64,000 bases of DNA, taken from AP-15 sp963737145 (GTDB taxonomy: Bacteria; Pseudomonadota; Alphaproteobacteria; ATCC43930; CGMCC-115725). The stretch covers positions 1,116,001-1,180,000 of the forward strand of contig CAVTRO010000007.1 in the NCBI GenBank assembly GCA_963737145.1, in the 5' to 3' direction. The position numbers were made by a program, and so were the translations under genes. Shown here one piece after another: positions 56,120 to 64,000 of this stretch. The notes under the pieces are model-generated. The model saw only the letters and a program-made list of their open reading frames with translations. It was not told the origin of the DNA and did no database searches. Every line of letters begins with the position of its first letter. Positions within the stretch are counted from its first letter, which is position 1.

Positions 56120-58033
56120 ATGGCCTCGACCCGCCGTCTCACCGCGATCCTCGTCGCCGATGTGGCGGGCTATTCACGTCTGATGGGGGCTGACGAGGAA
56201 GGCACGCACCAACACCTCAAGGCGCATTTCCGAGAACTGGTCAACCCGAAGATCGCCGAGCACCACGGCCGGATCGTCAAGAACACCGGCGATGGCTTCC
56301 TTGCCGAGTTCTCGAGCGTCGTCGATGCGGTGCGCTGCGGTGCTGAGATGCAGCGGGTAATGGCCGACCGCAACGCGGAAACGCCCGAGGACAGGCGCAT
56401 CACCTTCCGAGTGGGCATCAACCTCGGCGACATAATCGCCGAGCCGAATGACATCTATGGTGATGGTGTCAATGTAGCCGCACGGCTGCAGGCATTAGCG
56501 GAGCCCGGAGGCATTTGCATCTCGCGAGTAGTGCGCGACCAGATCCGCGACAAGCTCCACTACCCGTTCGAGGATAGGGGCGAGCAGAACGTTAAAAATA
56601 TTGCGCGGCCAGTGCGGGTCTACGCGTTGCGCCCCGAAGCCGTCGCCGATTTGCCGCTCGCGGGCGTGACGAATGTAGCGCCGCGCCCGCGACGCACAGT
56701 TCTCATTGCCATGACAGCGATCACCGCACTGGCGCTCGTCACTGTTCTCGCCGGGTGGCTTTGGCCGGTGACGAAAACACCGATGCCGGCGGTAACTGCT
56801 GCCCCGTCGATAGGTCAACCTCCGGTCGCGCCGCGTTTGTCAATCGTGGTGCTGCCTTTTGCCAATTTGAGCAGCGACCCCGAGCAGCAATATTTCGCCG
56901 ACGGTATTACCGACGACTTGACCACCGATTTATCGCGGATTGCGCACATGTTCGTGATCTCGCACAACACCGCTTCAACCTATGCGAGCAAGCCGGCCGA
57001 CACCAGGCAAATCGGTCGCGAGCTGGGCGTCCATTACGTGCTGGAAGGAAGCGTCCAGCGCTCGGGGAAGCAGATTCGGATCAACGCCCAGCTGATTGAT
57101 GCCAAGAGCGATGCGCATCTCTGGGCCAGACGATTTGAACGCGAGTTGGGCGACTTGTTCGCTTTGCAAAGCGAAATAACAAGACAGATCGCGATAGCAC
57201 TCAACCTTGAGCTAACCAGCAGAGAGGCGGCCCGGCCGACCGACAATCCCGACGCGCTTGACTATATCCTTCGCGGACGCGCCGTATTGAACAAGGGGGC
57301 GTCCCCAGAAAACTTTTCCCGAGCCATTGACCTGTTCGAACATGCATTGGCGCTTAATCCCCAGTCGATCGAGGTTCAAAGCCTATTGGCCGGGGAGCTA
57401 GCCAGCCGGGTGTTGGCGGGGATGAGTCACTCGCGCAACGCCGATATCGACCGGGCCGAACGTCTTCTCGCCCAGATAGAAGCGGCATCGCCCGGCTGCG
57501 CGTGCTCCCATATGCCGAAAGGGCAACTGTTACGCGCCAAGGGACGTTGCGATCAGGCCGTCCCCGAATTCGAGGCGGTGATTGCGTCGAATCCGAACGC
57601 GGCTGGAGCGTTCTTCGCTCTGGGCGTGTGCAAGGTCCAAACGGGATTTATAGAGGAAGCGATCCCACTGGAGGAGCAGGCTATCCGTCTCAGTCCTCAC
57701 GATCCGGCCGTCTTCAACCGGTATCTTGTGATCGGCCAAGTTCATTTGCTGCAGTCGCGCACCGAAGAGGCAATCGTCTGGCTTGAAAAGGCGCGCACCG
57801 CTAACCCGACATCGCCGTGGACACACCCGTGGCTTGCTTCCGCATATGCTCTTAAAGGCGATTTGGAGCGAGCCCGCGCAGAACTTATCGAGGCTCGCCG
57901 GCTGATAGGCGGTGGAAGCCTCTCCAGCATAGCGGGGATGAGGGCTGGCTATTGGGGGGCGCCGGCTACCCGTGCACTATACGAGGCCACCTTTTTTGCT
58001 GGTTTGCACAAGGCGGGCGTGCCTGAGGAATGA
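56120..58033 (+). CDS. Class III adenylate cyclase with TM helix and TPR-like sensor region
   Basis: 637 residues. The N-terminal cyclase domain has metal Asp14 (LVADVAGYSRLM), Asp58 in NTGDGFLAEF, and DIYGDGVNVAARLQALAEPG. A single membrane helix lies at 193-215. The part beyond has a TolB-like segment (VVLPFANLSSDPEQQYFADG, then VHYVLEGSVQRSG) and several TPR-like helical pairs (AIDLFEHALALNP, AIPLEEQAIRLSPHDP). The cyclase is cytosolic and the repeat region periplasmic or opposite. This layout is common in Rhizobiales. The stimulus is unknown. Confidence 0.88.
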   Translation: MASTRRLTAILVADVAGYSRLMGADEEGTHQHLKAHFRELVNPKIAEHHGRIVKNTGDGFLAEFSSVVDAVRCGAEMQRVMADRNAETPEDRRITFRVGINLGDIIAEPNDIYGDGVNVAARLQALAEPGGICISRVVRDQIRDKLHYPFEDRGEQNVKNIARPVRVYALRPEAVADLPLAGVTNVAPRPRRTVLIAMTAITALALVTVLAGWLWPVTKTPMPAVTAAPSIGQPPVAPRLSIVVLPFANLSSDPEQQYFADGITDDLTTDLSRIAHMFVISHNTASTYASKPADTRQIGRELGVHYVLEGSVQRSGKQIRINAQLIDAKSDAHLWARRFERELGDLFALQSEITRQIAIALNLELTSREAARPTDNPDALDYILRGRAVLNKGASPENFSRAIDLFEHALALNPQSIEVQSLLAGELASRVLAGMSHSRNADIDRAERLLAQIEAASPGCACSHMPKGQLLRAKGRCDQAVPEFEAVIASNPNAAGAFFALGVCKVQTGFIEEAIPLEEQAIRLSPHDPAVFNRYLVIGQVHLLQSRTEEAIVWLEKARTANPTSPWTHPWLASAYALKGDLERARAELIEARRLIGGGSLSSIAGMRAGYWGAPATRALYEATFFAGLHKAGVPEE

Positions 58034-58049
58034 ATGCGACCCACCGATG

Positions 58050-59546
58050 CTACGCGGCGACGGGGTCGAGGATTGGGTCGAGGGGCCAGACCGGGCGGCG
58101 GACTTTGGTGAAGAGCTCGGGGGTGTAGATCTCCGAGCACAGCGCCCCGGTGTCGACGAGGACGACGTCGCGCGCGATTGGCTCGAAGGCGGCGCGGAAA
58201 TGCTGCATCGACTTGACCGCGACAGTGCGGTAGCGGGTCGGGTCAACACCCAATGAGGTGAACTGGCCGAGATCGACCGCTTGGCCGTTGTTGGTGATGA
58301 CGATGATGTCGATGCCCCCGATCCGGAACACCATCGAGGGGCCGTAATCGCGTTCGATGCCACCGCCCATCGGGCCGTAGGCGATAAACCGACCGTTGGT
58401 CAGGCAGACGACCTCGCCTTTGAGGGAGAGCGGGCCGCCGCCGATCGACGGGTCGGTCTTGCCGCCGAGGGTCAAAGTGGTTTTAGTCCCGACCCCGGCG
58501 CGCACGGCGTCCTGCACCGCTTCGGGGTCGCAAATGGCATGGAATGCGACGCTTTCGACGCCTGCTTCGACCAGGCCCTTTAAAAAAGCGGTCGCGTCCC
58601 CGTAGCCGCCTCCGCCGGGGTTGTCGGTGTAATCCGCGACAACCAGTGGTTTGTCACCGGGCTTGCCTTGCCGCGCCAGCGCAACTGCCTCGGCAACAGG
58701 CAGCAATTTGACCGTCGTGAAATCGCGCGTCTCCCAGGCGTAGTCCATGAACTCTTCGGCGATCGCCTGCCCCCGCCGAGTGTCGCGATCCACTGTCACG
58801 GTCACCGACGGGCCGACGTCGTGGATATTGGCGCGGCTGAACCCGGCGCAAATGCTAACGACCATCGCCTCGCCGCTCTGCTCGAGCGCCTCGCCGCGGG
58901 CAATCAGCTCGGCCATCGGTCCGCGCTGGGTGCGGCCGTGGTCGAGTCCGTAGAGCATCGGCCGGCGGGCGATCACTGTCTTTGGCCGGATCTCGCCCTG
59001 CATTGCCCGCTCCAATAACTCGGCGCCTTGCCAGGCCCGCTCGTACTGGTCGATATGCGGATAGGTGCGGTAGGCGATCAGGGCGCTCGCGTTGTCGGCC
59101 ATGCCGCGCGTCACATTGGCGTGCAGATCGAGGGTGACGACGACCGGCACCTCGGGTCCGAGCCGGCGGCGCAGCCGCGCCAAGAACTCGCCCTCGGCGT
59201 CCTCATGGCTCTCGCTGACCATCGCGCCGTGGAGATGCAGCAATACGCCGTCAATCGGGCCTTTCATGTCGACGGCGTCGAGGACCATCGCGATGATCGT
59301 CTCGAAGGCCTCGTCGGCGACAATGCCGGATGGGTTGGGGTTGGCGGAGACCGGGTGAACCAGGCTCCAGCCGAATTTGTCGGCCGCCTCGAAGGTCGCG
59401 CCAAAGGCCGAGCGGGTGCCGCGGAACGCCTCGGGAATCTCGTTTTCGAGATGGTAATCGCGGCGGCGGATCATCGCCATATCCGTCGGCACCCGGCTGA
59501 AGGTATTGGTCTCATGCATGAAACGGGCGGTCAGGACGCGCTTCAC
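58050..59546 (-). CDS. mlrC: MlrC-type M81 family metallopeptidase
   Basis: 498 residues from GTG 59546, preceded by GAGGTG. Relative of microcystinase C, a zinc enzyme that cleaves small linear peptides. It shows ARFMHETNTFSRVPTD, VLLHLHGAMVSESHED, VTLDLHANVT and the N-P-G-G-G-G-Y loop (YTDNPGGGGYGDAT). The metal ligands are in the two His-rich strands. The true substrate of most members is unknown. The name MlrC marks family only. A duplicated 3' fragment lies at 55317-55556. Confidence 0.87.
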   Translation of the reverse strand: MKRVLTARFMHETNTFSRVPTDMAMIRRRDYHLENEIPEAFRGTRSAFGATFEAADKFGWSLVHPVSANPNPSGIVADEAFETIIAMVLDAVDMKGPIDGVLLHLHGAMVSESHEDAEGEFLARLRRRLGPEVPVVVTLDLHANVTRGMADNASALIAYRTYPHIDQYERAWQGAELLERAMQGEIRPKTVIARRPMLYGLDHGRTQRGPMAELIARGEALEQSGEAMVVSICAGFSRANIHDVGPSVTVTVDRDTRRGQAIAEEFMDYAWETRDFTTVKLLPVAEAVALARQGKPGDKPLVVADYTDNPGGGGYGDATAFLKGLVEAGVESVAFHAICDPEAVQDAVRAGVGTKTTLTLGGKTDPSIGGGPLSLKGEVVCLTNGRFIAYGPMGGGIERDYGPSMVFRIGGIDIIVITNNGQAVDLGQFTSLGVDPTRYRTVAVKSMQHFRAAFEPIARDVVLVDTGALCSEIYTPELFTKVRRPVWPLDPILDPVAA

Positions 59547-59818
59547 GGGATCACCTCGCCGATTGCCGTTGCGCAGCCAGCGTAATATCCGCGCCGGCCT
59601 CGCTGGAAAAGCGGATGCTATGGCGATGAACCGTTGGAGGATAGCTTTTCCGCGGGTTGCGGCCACCTGGCGTATTGCGGCCGGCAGCGAACCGGCAGCC
59701 GATCCGCGAGGGCGGTTCTGGCCAACAGCTGTCTCGGTAGCGCTTATGTCCGAGGGATTGTAAGCTTCAGGAAAATGGCGTCGCGATCTGCCGACGCTCT
59801 CCTGCAGGGACGGGAACC

Positions 59819-61034
59819 ATGAAGACCAGTTCCGATCATATCCTCACCAGCCATGTCGGAAGTCTGCCGCGGCCCGATGATTTGATCGCGGCGAACAGAG
59901 CCCGTGAAGCGGGGGAGGCGATCGACGAGCATGTCTTTCACGAGAAACTTCGGGGCGCGGTGGCGGATGTTGTACGACATCAGAGGGAGCTCGGCATCGA
60001 TGTGCCCGGCGACGGCGAGTTCGGGAAATCGGTGGGGCACCGCGTCAATTACGGCGCATGGTGGAATTACGCGTTCCATCGTTTGGGCGGGCTCGAGTTG
60101 GATGGGCCGGCCTTGGATTCCCGGCCGCCGCAGCGCTCCCGCCCCGGGGGGATTGTGCTGACCAGCGCCGCCAATCGGCGGGACCGCGTGCGGTTCGCAG
60201 CGGCCTATGCCGACCGCGAGTTCGGGCGTCTGGATGGGACCCAGGCCCACCAGCGGTCCGGTCTGTGTCGGCCCGCTGACCTATACGGGCCACACCGCGG
60301 TCGCTGTCGACATCGCCAACTTCAAGGCCGCGCTCAAAGCTGCCGGGGTCGAGGAGGGGTTTATGACCGCTGTCGCGCCGGGCAGCGCTTATCGGATAAC
60401 GAACGAATACTACAAATCCGACGAAGAGTTCCTCTACGCCTGCGCCGAGGCGATGCGCGAGGAATATAAGGCGATCCTGGGTGCCGGGCTTATCCTGCAG
60501 CTCGACGACCCCGCCACCGCCACGGGATGGGACATGATCGATCCCGAGCCGGCGGTGGAGGACTATAAGAAATTTACGATGGTCCGGGTCGAGGCTCTCA
60601 ACCACGCGCTGCGCGGCTTTCCGCAGGATCGGATCCGCTTCCATCTGTGCTGGGGCAGCTGGCACGGACCGCACACGACCGACATCCCGATGCGCGACAT
60701 CGTCGATGTAATGCTGGCCGTCAATGCTGGCGCCTATTCGTTCGAAGCCGGCAATGTTCGCCACGAGCACGAGTGGAAGGTCTGGCAGGACGTCAGATTT
60801 CCCGACGACAAAGTGATCCTGCCCGGGGTCGTTAGCCACGCCACCAATGTCGTCGAGCACCCTGAGCTCGTCGCCGACCGGATCCTGCGTTTTGCCAATC
60901 TGGTCGGCCGGGAGCGGGTCATCGCCTCGAGCGATTGCGGTCTCGGCGGCCGCGTCCACCCCGACATTGCTTGGGCCAAGCTCGAAGCGCTGGTCGCGGG
61001 CGCCGCGCTCGCCACTCGCCAGCTCTGGAGTTGA
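59819..61034 (+). CDS. MetE-like cobalamin-independent methionine synthase family protein, copy 1, frameshifted
   Basis: About 404 residues when joined, similar to the C-terminal half of MetE, which transfers a methyl group to a thiol at a zinc site. It starts MKTSSDHILTSHVGSLPRPD. Near 60225 the frame shifts and the rest reads GPRPTSGPVCVGPLTYTGH to the stop at 61034. The zinc ligands are expected in FHLCWGS (His-x-Cys), AYSFEAGN (Glu) and ASSDCGLGGR (Cys). It is a tandem paralogue of the next gene. The methyl acceptor is unknown; full MetE function is unlikely because the N-terminal half is absent. Confidence 0.8.
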
Positions 61035-61043
61035 GAGGGAGTC

Positions 61044-62237
61044 ATGAAGACCAGCTCTGACCATATCCTGACCAGCCATGCCGGAAGCCTGCCGCGTCCC
61101 GACGATCTGATCGAGGCGTGGGGAAGCAATGATGAACATGCCTTGGCGGCAAAGCTCGCATCAGCGGTAACGGACGTCGTTCGCCGGCAGAAGGAAATCG
61201 GCATCGACGTGCCCGGTGACGGCGAGTTCGGCAAGCCGATGGCGCAGCGGGTAAATTATGGTTCGTGGTGGAGATATTCTTGGAACCGGCTCGGCGGGCT
61301 CGACCCACACGGCCCCAGCTTGTACGAGATGGAGCCGAGGCGCTCTTCGCCGGGCCAGGTTCTGCTGACGAGCTTTGGCGATCGCCGCGACCGCACCCGG
61401 TTCGCCGCGGCGTACAACGATCCCAATTCCGGCATTACGACCGGCCCGAGGCCGCCCGCACCGATCTGTGTCGCTCCGATCCACTATGCCGGGCACGACG
61501 CGATCCAGAGAGACATCGCCAATTTCAAGGGGGCGTTGCAGGCCGCCGGCGTCACGGAAGGGTTCATGACAGCGGTCGCCCCGGGTAGCGCCGCGCGGAT
61601 CGGCAACTCATACTACAAGACGGAGGAGGAGCTCCTCTACGCCTGCGCCGATGCGATGCGCGAGGAGTACAAGGCAATCCTCGACGCCGGCCTGATCCTC
61701 CAGCTCGACGATCCCGCGATCGCCGAGAACTGGGACATGATCAATCCGGAGCCGACAATCGAGGAGTACAAGAAGTTCTCGATGGTCCGGGTCGAGGCGC
61801 TAAACCACGCAATCCGCGGCCTGCCGCAGGACCGCATCCGCTTCCATTTGTGCTGGGGCAGCTGGCACGGGCCGCACATTACCGACATCGCGATGCGCGA
61901 CATCGTCGATGTCATGCTAGCGGTCAACGCGCATGCCTATTCGTTCGAGGCCGCCAATGTCCGCCACGAGCACGAGTGGAAGGTCTGGCAAAACGTCAAG
62001 TTGCCCGACGACAAGGTGATCCTGCCCGGTGTCGTCAGCCACGCCACCAACGTCGTCGAGCACCCCGAACTCGTCGCCGAACGCATCCTTCGCTTCGCGA
62101 ACCTGGTCGGCCGGGAGCGGGTTATCGCCTCAACCGACTGCGGTCTCGGCGGCCGGGTCCACTCCGACATCGCCTGGGCCAAGCTCGACGCGCTGGCCCA
62201 CGGAGCGGCGCTCGCCAGCCGCCGGCTCTGGCGCTGA
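61044..62237 (+). CDS. MetE-like cobalamin-independent methionine synthase family protein, copy 2
   Basis: 397 residues in one clean frame, about the length of stand-alone MetE C-terminal-type proteins. Zinc ligands His268 and Cys270 (FHLCWGS), Glu302 (SFEAAN) and Cys366 (STDCGLGGR) are all present, so it is probably catalytically competent. The first residues and long central stretches match the gene before it. GAGGGAG lies 3 bases before ATG 61044. Substrate may be a non-standard thiol or an arsenic or xenobiotic methyl transfer; this is open. It is last in the run. Confidence 0.85.
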   Translation: MKTSSDHILTSHAGSLPRPDDLIEAWGSNDEHALAAKLASAVTDVVRRQKEIGIDVPGDGEFGKPMAQRVNYGSWWRYSWNRLGGLDPHGPSLYEMEPRRSSPGQVLLTSFGDRRDRTRFAAAYNDPNSGITTGPRPPAPICVAPIHYAGHDAIQRDIANFKGALQAAGVTEGFMTAVAPGSAARIGNSYYKTEEELLYACADAMREEYKAILDAGLILQLDDPAIAENWDMINPEPTIEEYKKFSMVRVEALNHAIRGLPQDRIRFHLCWGSWHGPHITDIAMRDIVDVMLAVNAHAYSFEAANVRHEHEWKVWQNVKLPDDKVILPGVVSHATNVVEHPELVAERILRFANLVGRERVIASTDCGLGGRVHSDIAWAKLDALAHGAALASRRLWR

Positions 62238-62288
62238 AATCATCCGGGCGGCCCGAGCTCAGCTCCGAGTGAGGTCCCTCGAGCAACT

Positions 62289-62318
62289 CGCCGCCCGGCT
62301 CGGCTTGCCGGGGCGGCG
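62289..62318. other. Strong hairpin downstream of the MetE-like genes
   Basis: CGCCGCCCGGC pairs with GCCGGGGCGGCG across an 7-base loop with one bulged G. There is no T tract, so it is at best a weak terminator for the MetE-like pair or the convergent PP2C gene. Confidence 0.35.
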
Positions 62319-62449
62319 GAGGATAACGAACCCTTCTGGGCACGGCGGATGAAAGCGGCGCCGATCTATCACCGCGAGCTTAGTGCTTAGATGCCGGTGC
62401 CCATCGCGGAAATAGGTCCCGGCCCGCAAGGAACCCCGCTGCGGCGCAT

Positions 62450-63166
62450 TCATCCCGTGTATTCGACCACTATGGCGCTGACGTTGTCCCGCGCGCCTTG
62501 GTCGAGCGCTCGCTCGATCAGCCGGTCGGCCGCCGCCGGGAGTGGCGATCCAGTCAATATTGCGACTATTTCGGGGTCCGTGAGGGCACCGCTGAGCCCG
62601 TCCGAACACAGCAGCATAATGTCGCCCGGTTGGAGCCGGTCGCGCCGTTCTTCGAGCACCAGCCGGTCAAAGGCCCCGATCAGATTTGTCACGATGTTTG
62701 CCATTGGATGGGCTGCCGCCGCTTCGGGCAAAATCTCGCCGCGGTCGACCAGATCCTGGACATGGCTCTGATCGCGGCTCAGCTGATGCAACCGGTCGGC
62801 GCGCATCCGATATAATCGGCTGTCCCCGGCCCACAGGCAGCAGCTTTGGTCATCCCAGATCAGAAGCACCGCCACTGTGCTGCCGATCAACGCATGCGGA
62901 CCAATCGCTGCAGCCTTCGCCCGCACCTCGCGGTTGACTTCCGCAAGCCTCCGCCTCACCTCCTCCACCAGAGAGAGACCGGAAAGCGCTGGATCCACAT
63001 GGCGCAACGCCGCGATGATGCGGCTGCTCGCGTAGTCGCCGCGCTCGTGGCCTCCCGCGCCGTCGGCAACCGCCCACAAGCCGATCTCGGCCCGCTCGAG
63101 CACCGCGTCCTCATTTCGCCGGCGCACCGTCCCCACATGGGTGCGTGCAGCGGAACGACAGGCCAT
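62450..63166 (-). CDS. PP2C-family serine/threonine protein phosphatase
   Basis: 238 residues. Metal-dependent phosphatase with the motifs RRRNEDAVLE, WAVADGAGGHERGD (metal aspartates), STVAVLLIWDDQSCCLWAGDSR and LLCSDGLSGAL, then DNVSAIVVEY. It acts in the cytosol, often against a Hanks-type kinase, and is found in type VI secretion clusters as PppA. No kinase is in the window. It is 13 bases from the next gene on the same strand. Confidence 0.88.
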   Translation of the reverse strand: MACRSAARTHVGTVRRRNEDAVLERAEIGLWAVADGAGGHERGDYASSRIIAALRHVDPALSGLSLVEEVRRRLAEVNREVRAKAAAIGPHALIGSTVAVLLIWDDQSCCLWAGDSRLYRMRADRLHQLSRDQSHVQDLVDRGEILPEAAAAHPMANIVTNLIGAFDRLVLEERRDRLQPGDIMLLCSDGLSGALTDPEIVAILTGSPLPAAADRLIERALDQGARDNVSAIVVEYTG

Positions 63167-63179
63167 CTTCTTTAAGCCT

Positions 63180-63866
63180 TCATTTTTGGGATGCTTGTTC
63201 GACCTTCAACCGGCAGGTGTAATAATCCAGAACGCGAGACTGCCGCTGCACTTCGGTCAGCGCCGCCCCGCCGATATTCCCGGCAATCTGCCGCGCTTCG
63301 TTTAGGCGGTCCTTGAGCATCGAAACCGCGCGCGCAGTCGAGCCGTCAAACCCTTCCTGCAGATATTTTTCGGGAGTGTACTGGGTCGCACCGATCCGGA
63401 AATCTTCGGCATGAAAGGGGCATGCGGCGAAGCGATTGGGCGCCCCGGCTGGCGGCTGCACCGGCGCGACCGCAGCCGTCGGGGGTGTCGGGGCTGAGGC
63501 GGGCGGCTCCGCCCTCCTCTCACCCTCGAAGATGACCCGCGACGCTTCACTTCGCAGGCGCGTCAACGCGGCCGCCGGGATCTTGCTGCCATTGACCAGA
63601 TCGGTTTGCGGCAGGCCGGTATCCTGCTGAAACTTCCGCCAGGCTCCCGTCGTCTGAGGGCCAATCACCCCGTCTATCGGCCCCGGTTCCATGCCCAGAC
63701 GGAGCAGCATGAATTGGATTTCGCGGACCAGTGAGGGAGTAACCTCGAGGTTTTCGGCCTTGCCAGCCACCTCGGCAGCGCACCGCCCCGCGGACCACAG
63801 CTGCATCGGCAGGGTCACGACGGCCAGTGAAAAAAACGCGCACCGCACGATGTCGCCCCCGTTCAT
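63180..63866 (-). CDS. Exported protein with peptidoglycan-binding domain
   Basis: 228 residues from ATG 63866 (AGGAAC upstream). It has a signal peptide-like start (IVRCAFFSLAVVTLPMQLW). Residues 45-95 form a PG_binding_1 domain (IQFMLLRLGMEPGPIDGVIG and TTGAWRKFQQDTGLP). A Pro/Ala-rich linker and a C-terminal Cys-containing region follow (FAACPFHAEDFRIGATQY). It would sit in the periplasm and hold the cell wall. It lies next to a PP2C gene and a further minus-strand gene, so the three may form one operon. Confidence 0.8.
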   Translation of the reverse strand: MNGGDIVRCAFFSLAVVTLPMQLWSAGRCAAEVAGKAENLEVTPSLVREIQFMLLRLGMEPGPIDGVIGPQTTGAWRKFQQDTGLPQTDLVNGSKIPAAALTRLRSEASRVIFEGERRAEPPASAPTPPTAAVAPVQPPAGAPNRFAACPFHAEDFRIGATQYTPEKYLQEGFDGSTARAVSMLKDRLNEARQIAGNIGGAALTEVQRQSRVLDYYTCRLKVEQASQK

Positions 63867-63892
63867 TCTCGCGTTCCTAACTCGGCCGGCAA

Positions 63893-64000
63893 TCACTCCG
63901 CTCCGTGCGCATTGAGAAACGCCCTGCGTTCCCTTTCATCGGGAATATGAGTGGCCAACACCAGGCATAATTTGGCCAGAGACTCGAATTTCCCCAGCTC
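63893..64000 (-). CDS. 3' end of a gene extending beyond the window
   Basis: Reading leftward from the window edge, 35 codons are open and end with TGA at 63893-63895: ELGKFESLAKLCLVLATHIP, then DERERRAFLNAHGAE. The helical, charged C terminus is coding-like. It is 26 bases from the start of the peptidoglycan-binding gene, so probably the same operon. The family is not recognised. Confidence 0.45.
   Translation of the reverse strand, partial: ELGKFESLAKLCLVLATHIPDERERRAFLNAHGAE

Noticed and set aside
59547..59818. Cobalamin or SAM riboswitch before the MetE-like genes
   Set aside because: No conserved riboswitch box or typical stem pattern found in the leader.

Overview
The window is high-GC DNA from an alphaproteobacterium, most likely a Rhodospirillales or Rhizobiales-type soil or freshwater lineage. 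Evidence is the rpsT/dnaA/dnaN/recF/gyrB block, a TrcR (DUF1013) cell-cycle regulator, a DUF1192 protein, aerobic-type CobS/CobT cobaltochelatase subunits, and a groESL operon behind a CIRCE operator. This placement is inferred from gene content, with no database search. No rRNA, tRNA or CRISPR array was recognised.

Layout. 1-1.9 kb: a partial Gly/His-rich exported protein (-), a DUF6065-type gene, and a His-rich exported protein. 2.3-6.4 kb: nucleotide-sugar operon ugd-uxs-rfbD-rfbA. 6.4-9.2 kb (-): sulfate activation, cysD-cysNC. 9.3-12.6 kb: a protease-dead HtrA-like protein divergent from CIRCE-groES-groEL and its terminator. 12.7-17 kb: a hypothetical gene, a J-domain protein, cobS and cobT. 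17-23.9 kb: a mosaic island with visibly lower GC in parts. It holds a tandem pair of small paralogues, a two-TM protein, a truncated second cobT, a comM fragment abutting a decayed resolvase, a large PD-(D/E)XK nuclease plus P-loop NTPase gene, a group II intron remnant and a DUF5681 gene. 24.5-29.7 kb: redoxin and DsbD, polyphosphate glucokinase, an amidohydrolase, rplT and rpmI. 29.9-36.2 kb: an exported protein, parE, a ketopantoate reductase, then a cold-shock set (csp, terminator, infA, DEAD-box helicase) and a Rieske ferredoxin. 36.2-42.4 kb: Fe-alcohol dehydrogenase, TusA, a ferritin-like DUF2383 protein, MBL hydrolase, SDR, DUF1192, TrcR and a tartrate/malate dehydrogenase. 42.6-49.8 kb (-): gyrB, recF, dnaN, dnaA and rpsT. 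50.3-54.4 kb: a hypothetical gene, then Wza-like export lipoprotein, ADP-heptose epimerase and glycosyltransferase. 54.4-62.2 kb: HpaI aldolase, a patch of three gene remnants, a class III adenylate cyclase, MlrC and two tandem MetE-like genes. 62.4-64 kb (-): PP2C phosphatase, a peptidoglycan-binding exported protein and the 3' end of another gene.

Two themes link the genes. Envelope polysaccharide is served by two separated clusters (UDP-glucuronate, UDP-xylose and dTDP-rhamnose precursors; heptose, export and glycosyl transfer). Chromosome maintenance is served by the dnaA block plus parE.

At least a dozen genes carry single-base frameshifts, often at G, C or A runs, including genes expected to be needed (cysD, panE, cobT). 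Many of these are probably sequence errors. The cobT shift is different because it sits within a few bases of the same place in two divergent copies. The best candidate for an undescribed system is the nuclease-NTPase gene at 20.5-23.0 kb, which looks like an anti-phage or anti-plasmid effector but matches no system I can name.
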